From Blasia pusilla (taxonomy: Eukaryota; Marchantiophyta; Marchantiopsida; Blasiales), in contig CM114275.1 in NCBI GenBank assembly GCA_050084515.1, positions 3,534,001-3,598,000 on the forward strand: a stretch of DNA of 64,000 nt, read 5' to 3'. Below the pieces are notes generated by a model, which saw only the letters and a program-made list of their open reading frames with translations, had not been told where the DNA came from and made no database searches. Both the position numbers and the translations under genes were made by a program. Shown in pieces: positions 1 through 11,699 of the stretch (its first letter is position 1; each line of letters begins with the position of its first letter).

Positions 1-844
1 TAAATTTGTATTTACTTGTAAGTGGAGCTTTCATGAATTTGGAGAGGGATCTTGAATGGAAACGCAGTACGACCTCCATCCAATAATAAATGAGCAATCC
101 CCAAAGGTGCAACTACAAGATCTATATGACCCTTGCCTAGACCCTCCCTCCGGACCCTTGCCGAAGAAGGTTTTACCAAAAAAAAAATTCCCTTTCCATC
201 GGAACCATCGATTTGCCTAAGAAACCCATACTTATAGTTACCAAGAAATAATTAAAAAGGAATAAAACTTCAACAAGAAAGTTATACAACAATATATCAT
301 ACATAATATTCACTTACAGAAGGTGGCACATCCTTTAAAACATTGTAAAAAATATTATGGATTACATTCTAAATGGATCGTTGTCCATCATTTAATAATG
401 TCTCCTCTGCTCTCATACGTTCACATAGCATATCACGATCGTAGTAGAGCTCTTCTTTCTATAGATGAGAAATGCATAAATCATGAGCTTCAAAATTTGG
501 TTGAGGGATGTCGTGGAAGTCCAAAGATTGATTGTCTATATATCCAATGGCATGTTTGGAATTCTAGTTCTCTATTAAAAGTAACAAATCAAGAAGTTAG
601 AACTTAAATCAAGAATATAACCAAAAATTTTAAAAAATTAATTTAAAAATGAGTTAACAAAAGGCATGCATATTACCTCATGCCTTTGATTCAAAAGGTC
701 TTCTATTAGTGGAACTAAGAAAGGTTCCCACACCATAGCTGGAAGAGAAGGTGTATTATATAGAAGAATGATTGCAAAGAGTAACGTAATGAATACCCAC
801 TGTGAATGACAACTGTAGTATGAGCCATCGAATCAGAAACATTC
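1..844. other. AT-rich stretch without a recognised gene
   Basis: I see no domain, RNA gene or structured repeat here. Short open frames (for example 323-607) carry no recognisable motif. The recognisable part of the Ty3 element starts abruptly near 845, so this segment is either flanking DNA or element sequence too decayed to identify. Confidence 0.4.
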
Positions 845-1749
845 GCTGACTATTCGCTGATCGGGATCCAAAGTTTACCAATGCTTTTTGGAAGCGCTCA
901 TTCATAAGATTTAGGACAAAGCTGAGTTTTAGTACTCCCTTCCATCCCTAGATAGATGGACAAATGGAAAAAGTAAAATCGATCGTGAATGAGTACTTAA
1001 GGAACTACGTGAGTGCAAATCAGCGAGATTGGGCGAATTGGCTAAGTATGGGTGAGTATTGCTACAATTCGATCAAGCATTCTGCAATTGGAGAATCTCT
1101 ATTTCTTTTGGTGTATGGACATGAGCGAGAAGGGCCTCTTGACCTTGCCCTTTCGGAAGGTAGTACATCGGCACATAACCAACGAGCAAGGGCAAAAGGC
1201 TTGTTTGTGGAGATACGAGAATGACAAGAGCAGGCAAGAAGAAGTCTTGTAAAGGCTCAGCTAAAGTACGTTAAGCATGCTATCAAGAGTCGGCGCAAAG
1301 TGAGATTCCAAGTAGGGGAGCAAGTATGGTTGGGTGTGAAGAATCTCACTCTTCCGAAGGAGTTGTCCGCGAAGCTATCTTCCAAGTATGTTGGACCACA
1401 TATGATCAAGGCAAACCCATTTGAGGATGTGTATACATTGGAGCTGCTAGAAGAGTTCAAGATTCATCAGACTTCCCATATTTCATTATTGAAGAAGTGT
1501 CTTCAAGATAATGTGCGTCCCGAGCGGAGACAAGTATTAAGACCACAACCAATGATCGTCAACAAAGAGCCGGAATTCAAGGTGGAGACCATCTTACGTT
1601 TGAGGCATAGGGCCAACAAGTACGAGTACTTGGTCAAGTGGAAGGACTACCATGTAAAAGAGGGGACTTGGATTGCGGAGGCAGATTTGGAATATGAGCA
1701 AGAGGTGTTGCAAGACTTCAAAGGGATGCAGGAAAAGCACATGCGTTAG
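845..1749 (+). pseudogene. Ty3/Gypsy chromovirus integrase C-half plus chromodomain, pseudogene
   Basis: This is the end of a retrotransposon polyprotein. Integrase joins element cDNA to host DNA, and the chromodomain guides it to chromatin. One reading frame runs from about 850 to the TAG at 1747 and is broken only by in-frame TAG (949-951) and TGA (1222-1224). Visible blocks in order are the integrase core DRDPKFTNAFW (about 858), the DGQ-E block near 955-968 with the catalytic glutamate, the segment NEYLRNYVSANQRDW, a GEQVWL block near 1315 followed by SSKYVGP, the RTPSHISLLK-like block near 1470, and a chromodomain at about 1580-1700 (KYEYLVKWKDY, then TW). Protease, reverse transcriptase and the integrase N-terminus are missing, so the element is 5' truncated. 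A polypurine tract and LTR follow at 2.45 kb. I am confident of the family, and the stops make this copy inactive. Confidence 0.9.
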
Positions 1750-2442
1750 TACATGGAGTAGCTAGGGACATGTCTTGTGACCATAGGAAGTTTTCGCCAA
1801 AGGCCGTTGTAACTAGAACATGCTAGTGTTGCAATAAAGGAATGCATGGATTTGGATAGAGTTTCGATGCTTGTGGTTGATTGCAATTTATATGTGATAG
1901 TGCATGGCAATGAGTAGTTCCTCATATGCTTAGGATGTAAGTCAATAGGAGAGACGAGTATTTGAGGTGAGAGCTTGTATTTGGATAAGCACCTAGAACA
2001 AGACCAAGTGTTGGATGACTAATACTTGGTTAGCCCTAGCATCGGCGAGGCAAATTACTCTATCTTGGGGTTTGGGGTGATCTCACTTATGATAGAATGA
2101 GTGAACTTAGTGGCGCGTCTAAGTCTATGAGAGCGACCCAAAAGTAGTATGACCTATACACCTTATAAACATGTGGGATGTTTACAAGTTGTGAGCCAAA
2201 GAAGTCTTTGGTAGCATACTTAGTTAGCTTATTTGATAGTTTAGGTTAGTTTTGAGGAACTGATATAGGCTTATCGAAAAGGAGAAGCTAAATGATGCTA
2301 AGTGGTGCAAGTGACAACTTCAGACTTAAGTCAAACGAGGAATTGCGTGTTAGCTACCAGAATGTAATTCAATGTCCAAGGGTCGGCTTCCCAAAAAGAC
2401 TTGACATTAGAGGATTTTTGTTGATGAGGGTATCAATCTCAA

Positions 2443-2454
2443 AAGGGGGAGAGT
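2443..2454 (+). other. Polypurine tract before the 3' LTR
   Basis: A purine run (AAAAGGGGGAGAG-like) lies directly before the sequence that matches the start of the inverted LTR at 59.1 kb. This is where plus-strand priming occurs in LTR retrotransposons. Its order after integrase and chromodomain fits a Ty3/Gypsy 3' end. Confidence 0.7.
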
Positions 2455-3683
2455 TTCGCAACCCTCATAACCAAATAAGCGCCAAGCGGAACATCAAAAC
2501 TCTAGCGGGCTCATGTTAGGAAGGTTTGCGCATTGGAGAGGTCTCTTGGAAGAGACGTAAGAGACACAAGAGATAAGACGCGAAAAAGGTTGAGCATTTC
2601 ATGCATTGATGGTCATGATTAGGAAACTTGAACCAAACATGAACCAATACTTGAGAAGAGTCCAGTCTAGGAAGAATGGTTGCCAAAGATGTGAGAACCC
2701 AATTTGGAACATGAATAATGTTTGGGGTTCCAAATGTATGTTTGACCATAATTTGTAGTCCCGAGATGTGTTTAGGAAAAATATGATGGCGTTGGAAATC
2801 TTATGAAAATCCAGTTCCAACGCATCAAAGATCTTAGAAAATGCACAAGCACATGCTAAGAAACTGCCCAAAAATGAATATAAAGGAAGTTGGGTTGAGG
2901 GCCAAAAAGAGGGGCTTGAATGTCTTTTCCCAAAGAGAGGGGGAGAGCGGAGACCCCCAAAAGTTCTAGTAAGGGGGAAGGTCTCCAAGAGTGTTTGGGA
3001 CTCAAACCCCACTTTGGGGCGCCGTGGGGCGAACTAAGGGCATAGAATGGATCAAAAATTTTGGCATTGAGATTCAAAACCCAAACCAAGTCCAATAAAG
3101 TGGATTTCGGAGGTCCCTATTGGATTTCAATCGGGACTTATTTAGTTGGGTCTCGTTTTGGGGCTCATGTGAGGTCCATTGGACAATTGGGGCCGCTATT
3201 CGTGCAGAAGCCGTTTTAGATGTCTGGAATAATCCTTAAGCTTGTCCCAAGTATGGGAAGACTTGCCCATATTGGAAAGTGAGGAACTAGGAAGGTTGAG
3301 CTTAATGAGGTGCCGAGTTGAAAACTCGGTGAGTTGGAAGGTTGATTGATATAAACTTGACTAATGTGAGTGTGTTTCGGGTGTAGATCAACAGTGAGAG
3401 TGTGTCCTATTGAGCATATGCTTCCGCAACACTAAAGATTGGCGCTCAAGAGGAGTAGGCGCACGACATGGAGATGACCGGGAGGAAGAAAAAAATGGGA
3501 AAGTATGGAACATATAGGCAAGTGGGGGGAAATGAGAAATAAGGGGAAGGTAGGGCTCACATGGACAAGTCTTTCCATAAGACGAACGTAAATCCATAGA
3601 CATAGACATGTCCGTAGACACGGACTTTGTCCACATGCTACCTTGGTAAATCTCGGTTGGCGGAGCCCGCACCGATTTTATGG
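2455..3683 (+). repeat. 3' LTR of the Ty3/Gypsy element
   Basis: The segment from 2455 (CAACCCTCATAACCAAATAAG onward) is homologous along its length to the reverse complement of 57,867-59,111. Shared landmarks are GGCGCCAAGC/GCGCCAAGCG, the GCATTTCATGC block, the run ending in CAAACATGAACC, a block near 2820 (CCAACGCATCAAAGATCTTAG) and a terminal CCGATTTT. The LTR is about 1.23 kb. The canonical TG start is not preserved in this copy (TTTCG...), and the end near 3683 is placed by comparison with the inverted copy, so it is approximate. Confidence 0.75.
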
Positions 3684-3725
3684 CCCACGTCAGGCCCCTA
3701 GTAAGGCCTCCGAGCTAAAGGTCTG

Positions 3726-3813
3726 TGGCTCAGCCCGCACAAGGGCCGCATGGCGGGCTCAGGCCAGGATGCGTACTTGAGCCCGCCATGCGGCCCCTAT
3801 GCTGGCTGAGCCA
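3726..3813. repeat. GC-rich inverted repeat
   Basis: Arms of 19 bp (3743-3761 and 3778-3796, GGGCCGCATGGCGGGCTCA and its complement) are perfect and separated by 16 bp. An outer pair TGGCTCAGCC/GGCTGAGCCA (3726-3735 and 3804-3813) extends the fold. The motif GCGGGCTCAGG recurs up to about 3900. It lies just outside the LTR in a GC-rich patch within AT-rich DNA. No gene is associated with it. Confidence 0.75.
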
Positions 3814-3829
3814 TGGGCGTTAAGCCCAT

Positions 3830-5930
3830 CATGCGGGCCTGGTTAGGAGCTTGTGTGCGCTCACTGAGCTGAGTCTCGTTGATAGGTTTTGCGGGCTCAG
3901 GGATGACCTCAAATGCGGGCCGCGAGTACCTAGGCCCGCACAGATATGTCCGGGTGCAATCCTACTCCCCCTTCTTTCTCATCCCTCCTACTTGCCTTGA
4001 CGATCCGTACTTTCTTGTTTCTTCCTCCTCCCATCTCCACTCCCTCCCCACTTATTGCCCCGCATACCCTTACCTTGCCTTCCACCATGAGCTATAAGTG
4101 TAGGCCCCACCTTTTGCAATCCATGTTCGTGGATGTGTCCATTCATGTTCGTTTTTGTACAACCATGCAACATGTATAGGATATCAATTAAAAGTGATAA
4201 AGCACGTATTCTCTTAAAGTGTGTAACTTTACATGGGATGATACACCTACCCAACCTCAAAAGTTGTGAATTTTAAGTTGTTATTTGTACTCTTCCAGAG
4301 ATCATGAAAGTCATGTTATTGGATTTGAGACATTTTCCATTTCGTGCAAAACTAATTTTATTTTATGGTGATTTTTGTCAAGTGCTTCATATGGTACATG
4401 ATGGAGAACGACAAAAAATTGTGTGAAACCACTATTAAGAAATTATCTATATGGTCTAATGGTTGGATTATGAAAACTTGCGATAAACATGAGAATTCAA
4501 AATCATAGATAATGATGTATGTCTTTAGCAATAAAATTTTGGAAATTGGCTATTTCAAATTGAAGAAGGTTGTAAGGATGTTGATCTAGACTTGGGAGAA
4601 GACATTATTGTAGTACCATTGGATATGATTTGTACTTTATAGTAGTAAGAACATTAGTGATATAATTTATGTATAGATGATATGTAAAATGGCTAAATGA
4701 TATCATCATCTTTACTATTACAACTATTTAGACTCCAAAGAACAAAGATGTGGATAAAATCGACATTGAATTATGGTCTTTGTATAATGATGATATTACA
4801 ATCAATCACTCGTATCCTTGGATATTGTTTTAAATGCACTTTTACAATAGATCTTTTTTAATTAAGCTATATATTTTGGAATATGTACATGCATAAGTTT
4901 TGACTCTATTCCCAATGATGGAATGAGAACAATTTATCCTACATAGTTTTTGAATGTGTTGGTGATCCATGTTGCCTCCCCACAGTCTACCATTGAAATT
5001 AATGCTCCAATCATGTTATTGAGAAACATAAATGGTTCTAAAGGCCAAGAAAATGGTTTTTGGTTGGTTTTTCAAGGATTTCCGCCAATCGAATAGATGT
5101 CAAGATCATGATGTGGAGAAATATTAGAAACCCATTTTTTATTCCATGAATACTATTGATTGTTATGGATTGTGGTTTTCCATTCTCTTTAAGTAGATTT
5201 TGATTTCTAATGGAAGTTTTTTTTGTCCTAAGTATTAAGAAGTCTCATGGAAAAATGTTGGATAAGATAGGCATATATTTAACGACAATTATGTTTTCTC
5301 ATTAATAATTTTATGTGGCTTTATGTAAAGTGGGAAGCAAGAGTTTAAGTTCATACAATGGTGGGAAATGATAGAACATCCAATAATAAATATGGGATAA
5401 TGTGAAAAATTGTATAAAAAGAATTTATTAGATTATAATTATATTTCTAATAAATTGTGGCCCAATGCATTGTGTAGGCATTGATATTAGTCGCGACGAA
5501 ATGTGTTTGTGGGGCATATTGGATGGAGCAAAGAACCATTGAGACAATTTCTTGATGATATATGACAAATGAAGCAGATTTCATTTTTTTCTACTTCTTA
5601 TTTTGAGCTTGGATGACATCAACGCTATCTCGTAAGGATGGGGATGGAGAAAGGACCTAAGAAACAAAACATGAATACACATATGACACAGACAAAGATT
5701 AATGGAAGAGTGGATATCCCATCCTAATAGAGTAAAGCAAACAAATAATACAAAGAAACCAAAGCATAATTGATCATTTGGACAGACCTGACCTAAAAGC
5801 ATAAGTAAAGCATTAAGACAACGGGAAAAAAAAAAAAAAATCAGGCTGATTCTCATGATGAAGAAGAAATTAAAAAGAACATAAGTCCATTAATAAGGCA
5901 TTTGTTTCAAAAAGCTGCATTTATGCCTTA
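3830..5930. other. AT-rich intergenic DNA
   Basis: I find no supported gene. A pyrimidine-rich stretch lies at 3960-4090, and the rest is AT-rich with many stops in all frames. The open frames here (3879-4260, 5581-5856) are compositional. Confidence 0.4.
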
Positions 5931-5939
5931 ATAATTTTA

Positions 5940-6770
5940 CGGACTAAACCGGAGTGACCGCGCCGTACAGCGCAATCGGATTGTACCGTATGGGGTTCCT
6001 TTGGCGGATCGCCCGTCGACAGGCATTAATGTGAGCCGAAGAGTCAACTCTCGGGTTTCATAAAGGCCTCATAATCTTCGGCACATTCAAACTCTATTCC
6101 AGAATCCAGAAGCCGCAATTTCAGTACTGACTCTGGTTGACTGTAGTTCATGATAACTCATGACCCCAAATAGAAGAACAATCCTACGACGGATGGGCCC
6201 CAGGTTTAGCACGTGGGACGCAGCGGGGCCGCGCGCGTCGCATTCTACTGAGAGCTGACAGGACTTTGGTTGACTTTATACCTTCCTCGGTGTCTGTCTG
6301 CCGAGTGTCGACAGGCCCCCACACACTACAGAGTCCTGGACTCTGGACTGCGGAGAGTTGGTGTGACACGCCCAAATTTGGCGATTCTCGTGAGGCGTCA
6401 GTGTGTCTGCTCCTTCCATCGTTGTCCACAAGTCTATGGAAGCAAAAGTCCTTCGCTCCGTTGGGGTGGGGTGCGTCGACGGAAAGTCCTGGGACAATCC
6501 GAGGCACGGAGTGAGGGGCAGGGTCGGCGTTCTGCGACAACGGAGTCACGGACAGACTGACCGGAGTCGTCGTGACGCACGGAGTAGTTATTAGCCGGCA
6601 TTCCACTGGATCTCGTAAAGTTACTTTCGGGGACCTAGCGGTTCTGCTACCTCCCGTAAACCACAGGTTAACACTTCTGGTTAGGTTCCGCTGGCGTCGA
6701 ATCAGGTACAAGAAAAGGTGAGGATATGGGGTCGTTTGGTGTTGGGCTCCGGTCATTCATGTCACTTGCG
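5940..6770. other. GC-rich island, unrecognised
   Basis: Base composition switches sharply to GC-rich with many CpGs between about 5940 and 6770, then returns to AT-rich. A 190-codon minus-strand frame (6184-6756) is open here, but overlapping frames on both strands are also open. That is what high GC produces by chance. The translation is rich in T, R, S and P and shows no domain. It could be an old gene 5' region or a decayed mobile element. Confidence 0.3.
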
Positions 6771-7499
6771 TAATTACGAATTCTATTTTAATGCGACGAA
6801 GTTTTCTTTATTTGAAATAAAATAAATTAGATTTTAAACACTGGAATCAAATATTACCTTTTTTAAAATTTAAAAGAAAATAAAGAAGGTAATTACTTTC
6901 CTGGAATAGACAAAGTCAAAAAATGCATAAGGAAAATTTTTAACTACAACAAACCAACTCAAATACCAATTCAACAAACTACACGATTAATCGCCTGAAA
7001 TAAGTATGATGAGAACACTAGTGGTTGGTCAAACGTGAATGGAAGATGAGGAGAGAGACCCCCAATCACTTCCGCTCTACGCATCAATACCAAAGCTTGT
7101 GCACGTTGTAAAACCATTGAGATGCATTACCGAAAAGAAGTAGTGACTACTTAGAGAGAAAGACTACAAGAAGGTGCCACATGATGCTTCTCGAGGGAGT
7201 TTTGAGCACTTGTTTTCAAGAAAGTATCAAAAGATAGATATAAGTGCCAAAGTACATACACAATTTAGCACGCCCAGTAGAGAAGGATGAGGAAGTGCAA
7301 GACGAACCTACTAAGTTATCGAGAAAATACTTCGAGAAAGACGAAATTGAAGAATAAGAGGAACTGGAGTAAGCCATGCCCATACACATGAACACAACTG
7401 AGCTTGATTAAAGTTAGAGCATGCCTTAGAGAAAAAATTGGAAAAGTTGATATAGTGCGAATTCTTGAAAATATGCTCTTAAAGTTGATAAAGCCCTTC

Positions 7500-8600
7500 T
7501 CTAATCAATAGACTGAAAGCAGGTAAATTTTCTTGACAATATAGCAAGAGGAAGAAGAGCTCACGCAAATCTCATTTGATGTTGGAATAATAGATTCCCC
7601 TCCTCTACCTGGGCGACATGATCCATCAAAATAGGTGCATCTTCTTGGAGAAACCTTGAAGTCATAATTGGGGCAATCAAACTCAAACTTCCAAAAAAGG
7701 TTGTTGGAGCATATGCAACTATATAGTAAAACCCACCCCTCCAAAAGAAATAGACAAGATAACTTATCACGAAGTCAGGTCACTATCTTTTTCCTTAAGT
7801 GTATTCGGACTACGAAGTTGACAAAAAATTATCATGATAGAAGTGTCAAAAGAGACCAATCCAGATAGGAACTCTAAAGTAGAAGGACAAGTGCGAAGAA
7901 GGTAGGAGGGACATTGTAGAAAACATTCAAAGAGAATCCCACAAGCCAATTAGGGACCCCCCGACACGAGATGACAAATAAAGCCATTCTACATCTTCCA
8001 AAAAAGCCTCATCCAATAACTTTGAGACATAGTTGATAAAGCCAATTGGGACCATGAGAACCCGAACCCCTCCAATACACATAGTAAAATAAAAATCAAG
8101 TTGGGTGAATGTTGAGGGAAGGCATGAAGGAGACCATATCTAACATTTACTATGTTGGACTTTAAGCTTTAAGATACAAAGTCTTTCCACTAAATGGGTA
8201 TAAAGCGGAACCACTTCAGAAGGAGGTCCCATAATCTAGGTAACATCAACAATAGAAGGGAAGAGACAAGATGGAATGTTTGGGCTAATACTCGAAGGAT
8301 ATGAAAATATGTAATGGAAAAAAATAGGCCAACCATGGGATCACCTTGACGCATGCCACAAGCTAATTGGAGAATGCTATATTCTCTTGAAGTAAACATG
8401 AACAAGTAGATTTCATGATAATAAGTGGAGAAGTAATTGAGTAATTTTGGAATCCGATGATTCTTACCCAACATTATGCATTCTTTATTCATCCTAATCC
8501 TCATAGAAATATAAAATAATTTTAATTTCCTACCATGAGTAGGAAAATTAGGTGAAATATTTTGGATATAGAAGATAAGCATGGAAACCTTTTGCACTTA
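7500..8600 (-). pseudogene. Decayed LINE reverse transcriptase (family A)
   Basis: Read on the minus strand this is a degenerate non-LTR retrotransposon ORF2. The reverse transcriptase GMRQGDP motif (family form GMRQGDPL) appears around 8330-8350. It is followed by the RVL-VPIGF block near 8060, a PSYLLRTCPS block near 7890, and the segment FFGSLSLIAP...SRFLQEDAPILMDHV near 7600-7700. Several frameshifts and stops break the frame: the conserved blocks lie in at least three frames. The same C-terminal blocks are found at 25.7-27.0 kb, which supports one repeat family. The endonuclease and 5' end are not visible. The LINE assignment rests on remembered family motifs. Confidence 0.75.
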
Positions 8601-10850
8601 AAATGGAAATGAAATTATTGCAAATTTTCTCTTGATTTTCATACATCATTCTAGAAATGTTATTACCAGAATCATTAAGATAAAGTAGTAAAATATATAT
8701 TATTAAAGATGAATATTATTTTGATTTGTAAACACTTTTCTTGTTGACATAGGACAATGAGGCAAGGCAATAAGGAAAGGTTTTGGTAGAACATGTACTA
8801 ATGTAGGAACTTCTTTATTTATTTATTGAAATGTTGGATAGTAAAGAATGATTCTTTTAATATGTAGGAAACATAATTTTTGGTTTCGTGCAAAATATGA
8901 ACATTATACTAGTAGGATGTTACAATTAAGCATGTGGTTATCCTCAACCATATGATCTTATGTGATTATTCTACAAATGCATGGCCTACGAGGGACCCAA
9001 ATTGGTTATCTATACACAAAAATAGTGATGCCTCTAAGATGAAGGATTAACTTAATACGCACTTTCCTTAGATCGATACAATTTTTCTTTGATGTTTTCA
9101 TAATAATTTTAAGATATCGCAATACATCATTTTATCCCAAAAAGTCGGAAACTTTGTCTTATAGTGATAATTGGTATCTCCATGATAATAGGATATTTAT
9201 AAAAACAACTTTTATTTTTAGTACTTATAATTATAAAATTTTTATTCTAAGATATTGTGTATATGTAGATTTTTTACTTTTCATTTATTAATATATATTT
9301 TTGTCTCATGCACGGATCTTATGTAATAAAATATAAATTTGATTTAGGTCAAAATTTTAGCAAGTGTCTTGCCATTATAGTAAATTTTAATTCAATTAAG
9401 AATAAAATGTTGTCTTTGTTTAAATTAAGGTATTAGATTGATTTAAGTTAAACTTATAAGGACATATCATACTAAATTATTTTATATAAAGAAATTTCAG
9501 GGAAGAAGGTTATTCTTCATCTCTTTAAAAAAGGAAAACTAAAAAAAAATTAGAATCATATGAGGATGTGTTAACTCAATAACTTGTGTGCAATAAGTGG
9601 GACTCAGGAAAGTGTAGACCAGAATTCTTATTAAGTACAAAGTAAGAAAGCATAAAAAAGAACTTGAATCTATATCACTAAGAGAGGATGGGTTTAGAAA
9701 ATCTCTCCCCTTGCTATTGACACTTGTCTTTTGAGGGCTCTTATGGTGTTGATACATGCCAATTTTAAGGGATGGAGTTGAATTAAAGGTTGAGAGGAGA
9801 GACTTAAGTTAAACGAGGAGGGGAAAGGAGTATAGGACACATGAGAAAGATTTTTTTAATTTCAAGAATTATCCCCGACGCGCGTGCATAGCATGGGCAA
9901 CATTCTAGTATGAGGAAGTGAAGGAATACTTTTGGGATGATTAAACCAAATGGAATTTTTTCACTAGAGAGACTTAATTAGGGTATCTTAAATTGATATA
10001 ATGAGGTTTCAAAAAATATCCGTACGTCAATAATATCCATTAAATTGTTTTGGTACTAATTTTAGGATCGGTAATTTTATTCACTCAATAAATGTTAAAA
10101 TTTTACATTTCATATATTATGATTTTATTCTCAAACATCTCTCTTGTCTTATATCTCTCTTGGAACAATTTTTTATTTGAAACCTACTTTTCAATCATTT
10201 TTAATTTTAATAGAAATATTCAATAGGAATTATTTTCAATAAAGAATCACTTTCTTTAGTTAAAATCTTTGTTCACAAAGGAATAGTTTGTAATCTTTGA
10301 TTAAGGGGACATGCAAGTGAAAGTGTGGTATGGCTTGCTCCATGACAATGGGAGGTTCCAAATAAGTCCTATATTCTATAATGATCCAATAAATTTTTGA
10401 ATGGAGGAAAAAAAGAGCATGTTTATGGATTGTCAAACACTTGCAGCCTAAAATTTAAAGAATAAGATTTATATCTTTTAGGACACAAATGAAAATTTTC
10501 TCAACATCAAAGGTTGAGGCTCCCCTTGAGTGTGCCTTGGAGTTTTCAATTTGAACAACACTAGTACAATGTACATGCATAGCCATGCAAGCTCAAGTAA
10601 AAATTCACCAAACAACCCAACCAATCTAGTAAAGGAAGAATCATGTTGTCTTAATAAAGAGATAATGGAAAGAACTCTAGGTTGCTTCATTGGATGGCTC
10701 CTCAAATCGGGGGAAACCCATTCAATAATTCCACTTTTTGCAAAAGGGGTATGAAGAGGGTGTCTCCACACTAAGGTCAAAATTAAACCCAATTCCCACT
10801 TTTGGGAAGGTCATATGGAGCAATAATGCAATCCCATCCAATTAAAACTA
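8600..10850. other. AT-rich intergenic DNA
   Basis: No gene, RNA or repeat unit could be supported. Composition is strongly AT-rich with poly-A/T runs. Confidence 0.4.
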
Positions 10851-11165
10851 AATAAAATATCAAATTTGATATGTTTCTCCACAAGGGACTATTTACTACA
10901 CAAGAAAATATGAAAATGCTAAGAAAATCACCACTTTACTTAATTAGGCCCAATTTGAAAACACTTCTCCAAGAGGAACCCTCTTCTTCACCCTAAAGTG
11001 CTAGGATTAATCACCACTCTACTAAACCATACTCAAATGTGATATATTTCCAGTTGTGGAACCTTTCCTACACCTGAAAATACTATGATGAATCACTACT
11101 CTACTAAATCAAATCTCAAATTTGATCTGTCTCTCCCAATGAAATCCTCTTCTACACTATGAAAA
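10850..11165 (+). repeat. Imperfect tandem repeat, about 85-bp period
   Basis: About four diverged copies share the order CAAATTTGAT, then CTC(C)CAA, then CTCTTC or CTTTCCTACAC, then GAAAAT, and finally ATCACTACTCTACTAAA. Copies can be followed at about 10,853, 10,950, 11,030 and 11,110. It is non-coding. Confidence 0.6.
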
Positions 11166-11605
11166 TCTCACGTAAACCTGACCACTTAGCTATACTCCAA
11201 AAAGAAAAAGGCCCAGAATCAGCCCCACACCCAAATTTTTTTAAAAAAATTCACGGCGTGCCATTGGTGCATTAGAAAACGGAAATAAAATTTTATTTTA
11301 TTTTAATCGATCGACTAAGGACTTGCCTATGACTGCACGTGACGTGGCCTGTGTTTAAACACTTACAAATAAAAAAATAAAAAAATAAAAAACTTTTATT
11401 AGATTGGGTGAGAATAATTTCACAGGTCCCTCGGGCAAGGAGCCACGCATATCTGGCCGCGTTTGTGTGGTGGGAGGCTACAACAGGTTGGGAAATGCAG
11501 AGATAACCATTCGTCCAAGTCGCCGGCAAATTCTCCTTTCTCCCAGAACCCTAATCGTTTCCCGTTCGTGCGGGAATCCATCGGCTCGTAAGTTTGTCCG
11601 AAGGT

Positions 11606-11695
11606 CATGAGATCTTACGCTTTGGCGTCCCCAGCTTCCGAGAGTCCGCTCTGCCCGACCGTTGCAGACGCCGAAGAGCTCTCTTTCAAGAACGG
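11606..11695 (+). CDS. Possible orphan first exon of a host gene
   Basis: An ATG at 11,606 opens a 30-codon frame in a GC-rich island. It reads MRSYALASPASESPLCPTV and then ADAEELSFKN, and ends at a good donor-like site (AACG/GTTAGT, about 11,695). The upstream sequence, with CCCTAATCG and a rise in GC, looks like a plant 5' leader. No matching downstream exon could be recognised within the next 3 kb, so the gene may be truncated or the exon may be false. Function unknown. Confidence 0.25.
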
Positions 11696-11699
11696 TTAG

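Noticed and set aside
6184-6756. 190-codon minus-strand frame
   Set aside because: The GC-rich island leaves frames open on both strands. Composition is T/R/S/P-rich with no motif or splice context.
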